From the NCBI RefSeq assembly GCF_900091605.1, contig NZ_FMCQ01000006.1, positions 357,940-421,939 of the forward strand: a stretch of 64,000 bases of DNA. Direction: 5' to 3'. A model generated the notes under the pieces. It worked only from the letters and a program-made list of their open reading frames with translations. It searched no databases and had not been told where the DNA came from. The stretch comes from Micromonospora tulbaghiae. GTDB lineage: Bacteria > Actinomycetota > Actinomycetes > Mycobacteriales > Micromonosporaceae. Below, piece by piece: positions 59,435 to 64,000 of this stretch (its first letter is position 1; every line of letters starts with the position of its first letter). Made by a program: the position numbers and the translations under genes.

Positions 59435-60636
59435 CCGAACGGGTCGTGCTCGCGTACTCCGGGGGCCTGGACACCTCGGTCGCCATCCCGTACCTGGCCG
59501 AGCGGACCGGCGCGGAGGTGATCGCGGTCGCGGTCGACGTCGGCCAGGGCGGCGAGGACATGACAGTGATCCGGCAGCGAGCGCTCGACTGCGGCGCCGT
59601 CGAGTCCGAGGTGGTCGACGCCCGCGACGAGTTCGCCGCGGACTACTGCCTGCCGGCGATCCGGGCCAACGCCCTCTACATGGACCGGTATCCGCTGGTG
59701 TCCGCGCTGTCCCGGCCGCTGATCGTCAGGCACCTGGTCGCGGCGGCGCGTGCCCACGGCGGCACGATCGTGTCGCACGGCTGCACCGGCAAGGGCAACG
59801 ACCAGGTCCGGTTCGAGGTCGGCCTGGCCGCGCTCGCGCCCGACCTGAAGGTCGTCGCCCCCGCCCGGGACTTCGCCTGGACCCGGGACAAGGCGATCGC
59901 GTTCGCCGAGGAGAAGGGGCTGCCGATCGACGTGTCGGCGAAGTCGCCGTACTCGATCGACCAGAACCTGTGGGGCCGGGCCGTGGAGACCGGTTTCCTG
60001 GAGGACATCTGGAACGCGCCGGTCGAGGACCTCTACGCGTACACCGAGGACCCGGCGTCGGAACGCGACCCGGACGACGTGGTGATCACGTTCGACGGCG
60101 GCGTCCCGGTCGCGATCGACGGCGAGACGGTCACCCCGTACCAGGCCATCCGGGAGCTGAACCGGCGGGCCGGGGCGCAGGGTGTGGGCCGGCTGGACAT
60201 GGTCGAGGACCGGCTGGTCGGCATCAAGAGCCGCGAGGTGTACGAGGCGCCCGGCGCGCTCGCCCTGATCACCGCCCACCAGGAGCTGGAGGCGGTGACC
60301 GTCGAGCGGGACCTGGGCCGGTTCAAGCGCGGCGTCGACCAGCGCTGGGGCGAGCTGGTCTACGACGGGCTCTGGTTCTCGCCGCTGAAGCGGTCGCTGG
60401 ACGCGTTCATCGACGACGCCCAGCGGCACGTCACGGGCGAGGTACGGCTGCGCCTGCACGGCGGCCGGGCGGTGGTGACCGGCCGGCGCTCCGAGGCGAG
60501 CCTGTACGACTTCGGCCTGGCCACCTACGACACCGGCGACACGTTCGACCAGTCGCTGGCGAAGGGATTCGTGCAACTGTGGGGACTGCCCAGCAAGATG
60601 GCCGCGCAACGGGACGCCCGGATGGGAGGGGCCTGA
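59431..60636 (+). CDS. argG: argininosuccinate synthase
   Basis: 401 aa. Joins citrulline and aspartate with ATP. PP-loop VLAYSGGLDTSVAIPYL, HGCTGKGNDQVRFEVG, and SPYSIDQNLWGRAVE. GTG 59431 overlaps argR by GTGA. Stop TGATG overlaps argH by one base. Confidence 0.96.
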   Translation: MTERVVLAYSGGLDTSVAIPYLAERTGAEVIAVAVDVGQGGEDMTVIRQRALDCGAVESEVVDARDEFAADYCLPAIRANALYMDRYPLVSALSRPLIVRHLVAAARAHGGTIVSHGCTGKGNDQVRFEVGLAALAPDLKVVAPARDFAWTRDKAIAFAEEKGLPIDVSAKSPYSIDQNLWGRAVETGFLEDIWNAPVEDLYAYTEDPASERDPDDVVITFDGGVPVAIDGETVTPYQAIRELNRRAGAQGVGRLDMVEDRLVGIKSREVYEAPGALALITAHQELEAVTVERDLGRFKRGVDQRWGELVYDGLWFSPLKRSLDAFIDDAQRHVTGEVRLRLHGGRAVVTGRRSEASLYDFGLATYDTGDTFDQSLAKGFVQLWGLPSKMAAQRDARMGGA

Positions 60637-62114
60637 TGGGGGGCACCACAATGGGTGGGGTGGACGACAAGAGCCTGACCGAGAACAGCGCCCCCGCCAA
60701 CCGGACGAGCCTCTGGGGTGGCCGGTTCGCCGGCGGTCCCGCCGAGGCGCTCGCGCGGCTGTCGGTGAGCGTCCAGTTCGACTGGCGTCTCGCCCCGTAC
60801 GACATCGCCGGTTCCCGCGCGCACGCCCGGGTCCTCGCCGGCGCCGGCCTGCTCGACCCGGACGAACTGGGCCGGATGCTGGCCGCGCTGGACGACCTGG
60901 AGGCGGCGTGCGCCTCCGGCGCGTTCCGCCCGACCGTGGACGACGAGGACGTGCACACCGCGCTGGAGCGCGGCCTGCTGGAGCGGCTCGGCAGCCTCGG
61001 CGGCAAGCTGCGCGCCGGCCGGTCCCGCAACGACCAGGTCGCCACCGACCTGCGGCTCTACCTGCGTGATCACGCCCGCGGCGTGGCGGCCCGGCTGGTC
61101 GAGCTGGCCGAGGCCCTCGTCGAGCAGGCGGAGCGGCACGTGGACACCGCCGCGCCGGGCATGACGCACCTGCAGCACGCCCAGCCGGTTACGTTCGGAC
61201 ACTGGCTGCTGGCCCACGTGCAGCCGCTGCTGCGCGACCTGGAGCGGATGCGCGACTGGGACGAGCGGACCGCGATCAGCCCGCTCGGCGCGGGCGCGCT
61301 GGCCGGGTCGGGGCTGCCGCTGGACCCGGTGGCGGTCGCCAAGGAGCTGGGTTTCCGCACCTCGTTCGCCAACTCGATGGACGCGGTCGCTGACCGCGAC
61401 TTCGTCGCCGAGTTCCTGTTCGTCACCGCGATGATCGGCGTGCACCTGTCCCGCCTCGGCGAGGAGGTGGTGCTCTGGACGTCGCAGGAGTTCGGCTGGG
61501 TCGAGCTGGACGACGCCTTCGCCACCGGATCGTCGATCATGCCGCAGAAGAAGAACGCGGACATCGCCGAGCTGGCCCGGGGCAAGTCCGGCCGGCTGGT
61601 CGGCGGCCTGATGAGCGTGCTCACCATGCTCAAGGGCCTGCCCATGACGTACGACCGGGACATGCAGGAGGACAAGGAGCCGGCGTTCGACGCGGTCGAC
61701 ACGCTGGAACTGCTGCTGCCCGCGCTGGCCGGGATGATCTCCACGATGACGGTCCGGGTGGACCGCCTGGTGGCGAGCGCGCCGTCGGGCTTCTCGCTGG
61801 CCACCGAGGTCGCCGACTGGCTGGTCCGGCGCAACGTGCCGTTCCGCGATGCGCACGAGATCACCGGCAAGCTGGTGGCGCTCTGCGCGGTCCGCGACTG
61901 CGCGCTGGACGAGGTGTCCGACGCCGACCTGGCGGCGGTGAGCGAGCACCTGGACCCGTCGGTGCGTGACGTGCTGTCGGTGCGCTCGGCGCTGGCCGCG
62001 CGCATCACGCCCGGCTCCACCGGCCCGGGACCGGTCGCCGACCAGCTCGCCGCCGCGGCGGACAAGCTGACCGGCTGGCGGGAGTGGGCCGCCGAGCGGG
62101 TCGTCCCGCGCTGA
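60636..62114 (+). CDS. argH: argininosuccinate lyase
   Basis: 492 aa. Splits argininosuccinate to arginine and fumarate. TSLWGGRFAGGPAEAL start of the fold, GRSRNDQVATDLRLYLRD, MTHLQHAQPVTFGHWLLA, and the fumarase-superfamily loop GSSIMPQKKNADIAELARGK. ATG 60636 follows GGGAGGGG; ATG 60651 is a possible later start. Last gene of the arg operon, followed by hairpin H4. Confidence 0.95.
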   Translation: MGGTTMGGVDDKSLTENSAPANRTSLWGGRFAGGPAEALARLSVSVQFDWRLAPYDIAGSRAHARVLAGAGLLDPDELGRMLAALDDLEAACASGAFRPTVDDEDVHTALERGLLERLGSLGGKLRAGRSRNDQVATDLRLYLRDHARGVAARLVELAEALVEQAERHVDTAAPGMTHLQHAQPVTFGHWLLAHVQPLLRDLERMRDWDERTAISPLGAGALAGSGLPLDPVAVAKELGFRTSFANSMDAVADRDFVAEFLFVTAMIGVHLSRLGEEVVLWTSQEFGWVELDDAFATGSSIMPQKKNADIAELARGKSGRLVGGLMSVLTMLKGLPMTYDRDMQEDKEPAFDAVDTLELLLPALAGMISTMTVRVDRLVASAPSGFSLATEVADWLVRRNVPFRDAHEITGKLVALCAVRDCALDEVSDADLAAVSEHLDPSVRDVLSVRSALAARITPGSTGPGPVADQLAAAADKLTGWREWAAERVVPR

Positions 62115-62131
62115 GCTTCACGGCTGCCCCG

Positions 62132-62181
62132 AGATCTTGGTACGGAACGGCCCCTGTAGGGGCGCTTTCGTACCAAGATCT
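62132..62181. terminator. GATC-headed hairpin H4 between argH and the YjbR gene
   Basis: Outer stem AGATCTTGGTACG (62132-62144) with 62169-62181, 13 bp; inner stem GCCCC (62150-62154) with GGGGC (62159-62163). Lies between convergent genes, so it may serve as terminator for both. Shares the GATCTTG start of its arm with H2. Confidence 0.75.
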
Positions 62182-62199
62182 GCGGGTAGCGCTTCCCGG

Positions 62200-62553
62200 T
62201 CAGCCGCTGGGTCGCTCGCGCTTCGGGAGCTTCGCCACGACCGCGTCGTACGACCCGTCGACGGCCTCGATCAGTTCGTCGTCGGGGATGCCGCCGGAGA
62301 GCCGGAGCGTGTTCCACCCCGACCGGCCGATGTAGGGGGAGGGGCGCGCGTCGGCCGGGAACCGGTGCAGCCACTCGTCGGCCACCTCCCGGGACGGCCC
62401 GCACTTCACCCCGAGCCGGGCCTCGCCCTCCGGGGAGCCGAGGAACGCGAAGATGCGGCTGCCCACCTTCACCACCTCGTCGCCCTCCCACGGCCGGTCC
62501 AACCAGGCACCCGGCTTGGCCAGACAGTAGGCCAGCATCTCCTCGCGCGTCAT
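62200..62553 (-). CDS. MmcQ/YjbR family protein
   Basis: 117 aa. MLAYCLAKPGAWLDRPWEGDEVVKVGSRIFAFLG and the C-terminal half with WNTLRLSGGIPDDELIEAVDGSYDAV match the MmcQ/YjbR fold, a small alpha/beta protein with a cyclic similarity to DNA-binding folds; biochemical role unknown. ATG 62553 follows GGGAGGACGCG; an in-frame ATG at 62583 would add ten residues. Confidence 0.85.
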   Translation of the reverse strand: MTREEMLAYCLAKPGAWLDRPWEGDEVVKVGSRIFAFLGSPEGEARLGVKCGPSREVADEWLHRFPADARPSPYIGRSGWNTLRLSGGIPDDELIEAVDGSYDAVVAKLPKRERPSG

Positions 62554-62627
62554 CGCGTCCTCCCGTGCCGTCTCGTCCGGCACAGTCTCGCCCGCCGCTG
62601 TGACAGCCCGCGTCGCCCGGCCGCCGG

Positions 62628-63053
62628 TCAGTCGCCGGTGCCGGTGCGGACGGTGAGCCGCTCGTAGCGCTGCCGGGCCGCCTGGGCGCTGCCCAGCCCC
62701 AGCCCGAAGGCGATCGCCTGCCAGGTCATGCCCCGGCCGCGGGCCACCTGCAACAGGCCGGCCTCCAGCGCGTCCACCTCCGCCCGTACGTGCGGGATGA
62801 GCGTCAGCGCGGCCATCAGGTCGGCCTGGTCGACGGGCTCCTCACCCTCGTCCAGTTCGGCGCCACCGGCGAGCGCCATCACCAGCGTGGCCGCCTCGTA
62901 GGCGTCGGGCACGTCGGGATGGGCGTAACGCCGGCGGCGGGAGTTGGTGCCGGCGTGCCGCTCGGCGATCCGCAGCAGCGCCGCGTAGTTGCGGTGGGCC
63001 CGGGCCTGGGCAGCATCCGGAGCGGTGAACGGGTCGTTGTCCACGGTGACCAT
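62628..63053 (-). CDS. hypothetical actinobacterial DNA-binding protein
   Basis: 141 aa. C-terminal helix-turn-helix-like segment LLQVARGRGMTWQAIAFGLG followed by SAQAARQRYERL; an acidic middle region. I recognise the type as a widespread actinobacterial small DNA-binding protein without known target. Start ATG 63053 is chosen because the promoter places transcription start there; ATG 63062 is the alternative. Confidence 0.7.
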   Translation of the reverse strand: MVTVDNDPFTAPDAAQARAHRNYAALLRIAERHAGTNSRRRRYAHPDVPDAYEAATLVMALAGGAELDEGEEPVDQADLMAALTLIPHVRAEVDALEAGLLQVARGRGMTWQAIAFGLGLGSAQAARQRYERLTVRTGTGD

Positions 63054-63060
63054 GTCGTCC

Positions 63061-63090
63061 ATCCCACACCCGAGAATGGCTTGTTGTCAA
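63061..63090 (-). promoter_or_regulatory. promoter of the small DNA-binding protein gene
   Basis: Minus strand TTGACA (63085-63090, full consensus), 18 bases, TGGGAT (63061-63066). Transcription would start at about 63054, directly at ATG 63053: a leaderless arrangement. Confidence 0.5.
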
Positions 63091-63146
63091 CACCTCGTTG
63101 AAAGTCATTCGCGCAAGATGCCGTGCCCTCGGGACGTGGTGAGAAG

Positions 63147-63200
63147 GCGGCGCGTCATGCACCACAGACGCGCCGCGGAGTGTTCCGGGTTGCCCGGAAC
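63147..63200 (-). terminator. two hairpins downstream of the glycosylase gene
   Basis: Stem 63182-63189 with 63193-63200 (8 bp, 3-nt loop) and stem 63147-63156 with 63167-63176 (10 bp, 10-nt loop), both within 60 bases after the minus-strand stop. Confidence 0.6.
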
Positions 63201-63207
63201 GGCCGAT

Positions 63208-63846
63208 TCAGGCCGGTGAGTTGCGGACCGAGGCGGCCGGGGCGGGACGGCGGCGCGGCGTGTGCCGCCGGTAGACGCTGACGCTCGGCTCGTCGGCCAG
63301 CCAGAACCGCCACGGCAGGTCGTGCGCGGCGGCGACCCCGACTCGCGGCCCGGCGACGATCCGCGCCGGGTCCACCGGGCTCGCCGGTGGCGTCAGCAGC
63401 AGCGGGCCGGTGCCGTCGATCGCCGAGGTGCCGTTCGCCTCCCGCCCGAGCCCGAGCGCGGTGACCAGCCGGGCCGGTCCGCGGGCCAGCTCCCGGTCGG
63501 TGGCGCGCGGCCGGCGCTCGCGGGCGGTCTCGACGCCGTCGACCACCTCGCCCGCGCGCAGCAGCACCGCCGCCGCCTCGCCGTCGCGGCCGCAGACGAT
63601 GTTCGCGCACCAGTGCATGCCGAACACGAAGTACACGTACACGTGCCCGGCGGGCCCGAACATGACCTTGTTGCGCGGCGTCGGGCCGCGGTGGGCGTGT
63701 GACGCCGGGTCCTCGCCGGTGCCCGCGTACGCCTCGACCTCGGTGAGCCGGACGGTGACGCCGCCGGCCGACACGGTCCAGCCGAGCAGCGTCCGCGCGG
63801 TGTCGGCGACCTGCGCGGCGGGTGCGTCGAGCCAGGGGTACGTCAT
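63208..63846 (-). CDS. DNA-3-methyladenine glycosylase (AAG/MPG family)
   Basis: 212 aa. Removes alkylated purines from DNA for base-excision repair. RLTEVEAYAGTGEDPASHAHRG holds the catalytic Glu, then TPRNKVMFGPAGHVYVYFVFGMHWCANIV, and RGPARLVTALGL. ATG 63846 gives MTYPWLDAPAAQ; the frame continues upstream without a better start. Seems leaderless. Confidence 0.92.
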   Translation of the reverse strand: MTYPWLDAPAAQVADTARTLLGWTVSAGGVTVRLTEVEAYAGTGEDPASHAHRGPTPRNKVMFGPAGHVYVYFVFGMHWCANIVCGRDGEAAAVLLRAGEVVDGVETARERRPRATDRELARGPARLVTALGLGREANGTSAIDGTGPLLLTPPASPVDPARIVAGPRVGVAAAHDLPWRFWLADEPSVSVYRRHTPRRRPAPAASVRNSPA

Positions 63847-63853
63847 CGCGGCA

Positions 63854-63859
63854 AGGGTA
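63854..63859 (-). promoter_or_regulatory. -10 box (TACCCT) of a probable leaderless glycosylase transcript
   Basis: Minus strand TACCCT ends seven bases before ATG 63846; no Shine-Dalgarno in between. Confidence 0.5.
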
Positions 63860-63914
63860 GTCGGTGGGTGGCGCGTGATCCGGGCCACGCCGGGGTGGGC
63901 GGTCACCGGAATAG

Positions 63915-63926
63915 TTGACTCGTCAA
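63915..63926 (+). promoter_or_regulatory. palindromic operator-like site TTGACTCGTCAA
   Basis: TTGAC and GTCAA separated by two bases, in an A/T-rich spot (AATAGTTGACTCGTCAAATA) of otherwise GC-rich sequence, about 60 bases before the last gene. The form resembles MarR-family operators. No regulator gene is visible in the window. Confidence 0.45.
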
Positions 63927-63985
63927 ATATGTTGTGAGGAGCGATCCCGGGCCGACCGGTCCGGACCCCACGCGAGGAGCTGGTC

Positions 63986-64000
63986 ATGCAGTTCGGAGTC
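63986..64000 (+). CDS. start of a gene cut by the window edge
   Basis: ATG 63986 with GAGGAG at 63974-63979 gives MQFGV before the window ends. This start is common in luciferase-like flavin monooxygenases, but five residues do not allow an assignment. Confidence 0.5.

Overview
The window is a contiguous piece of a high-GC actinobacterial chromosome. Gene content and order (alaS-ruvX-mltG-aroE-aroC-aroK, efp-nusB-bldD, a PyrR-led pyrimidine operon, mihF-gmk-rpoZ-coaBC-metK-priA, infC-rpmI-rplT, pheST, argCJBDF-R-GH) together with BldD, actinobacterial IHF and an ATPase-less PriA point to the family Micromonosporaceae (Micromonospora/Salinispora type). Start codons are often GTG, most neighbouring genes overlap by 4 bases (ATGA or GTGA), and several promoters place a TAnnnT -10 box about 7 bases before the start codon, as expected for leaderless mRNAs. 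No rRNA, tRNA, CRISPR array, transposase or phage gene was seen.

Layout. 1-10.9 kb: translation and cell wall (alaS 3' part, ruvX, mltG), five shikimate genes (aroE, C, K, then B and Q), efp and nusB. A minus-strand pair (CtaG-like and DUF2243 membrane proteins) splits the aro genes. 10.9-22.6 kb: bldD facing nusB across a bidirectional terminator, then pyrR-pyrB-pyrC-carA-carB-pyrD and pyrF, with bioA inserted. 22.8-34.2 kb: mihF, a degenerate gmk, rpoZ, coaBC, metK, priA, a kinase-ParB fusion protein, a P450, def, fmt and rsmB. 34.4-40.0 kb: a secreted M28 aminopeptidase, two tandem septum-formation lipoproteins on the minus strand, rpe and a response-regulator diguanylate cyclase. 40.1-47.2 kb: an FMN riboswitch followed by ribD-ribE-ribM-ribBA-ribH, then hisE-hisG and two membrane proteins. 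47.2-53.6 kb: infC operon, an rRNA methyltransferase, pheS-pheT. 53.6-62.1 kb: the complete arginine operon behind two ARG boxes. 62.1-64 kb: small minus-strand genes (YjbR-like, DNA-binding protein, 3-methyladenine glycosylase) and the first five codons of a further gene.

How it fits together. Most of the window is core metabolism under visible local control: PyrR (RNA site at its own ribosome-binding site), FMN riboswitch, ArgR (encoded inside the operon it should repress), IF3 (non-canonical ATC start) and a possible pheST attenuator with its own leader peptide. The c-di-GMP-binding BldD and a GGDEF response regulator lie in the same window, as producer and reader of one second messenger.

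The least explained material is non-coding. First, an intercistronic repeat starts exactly at the stop codon of the upstream gene and, in three copies, supplies the Shine-Dalgarno of the downstream gene; a related element is tandemly duplicated after alaS. Second, there is a set of long intergenic hairpins whose arms begin with GATC; two of them have the same 20-bp stem and 17-nt loop although their stems are otherwise different in sequence. These, the pheST leader, the diverged guanylate kinase and the kinase-ParB fusion are the best candidates for something undescribed. No obvious new multi-gene defence or biosynthetic system is present.
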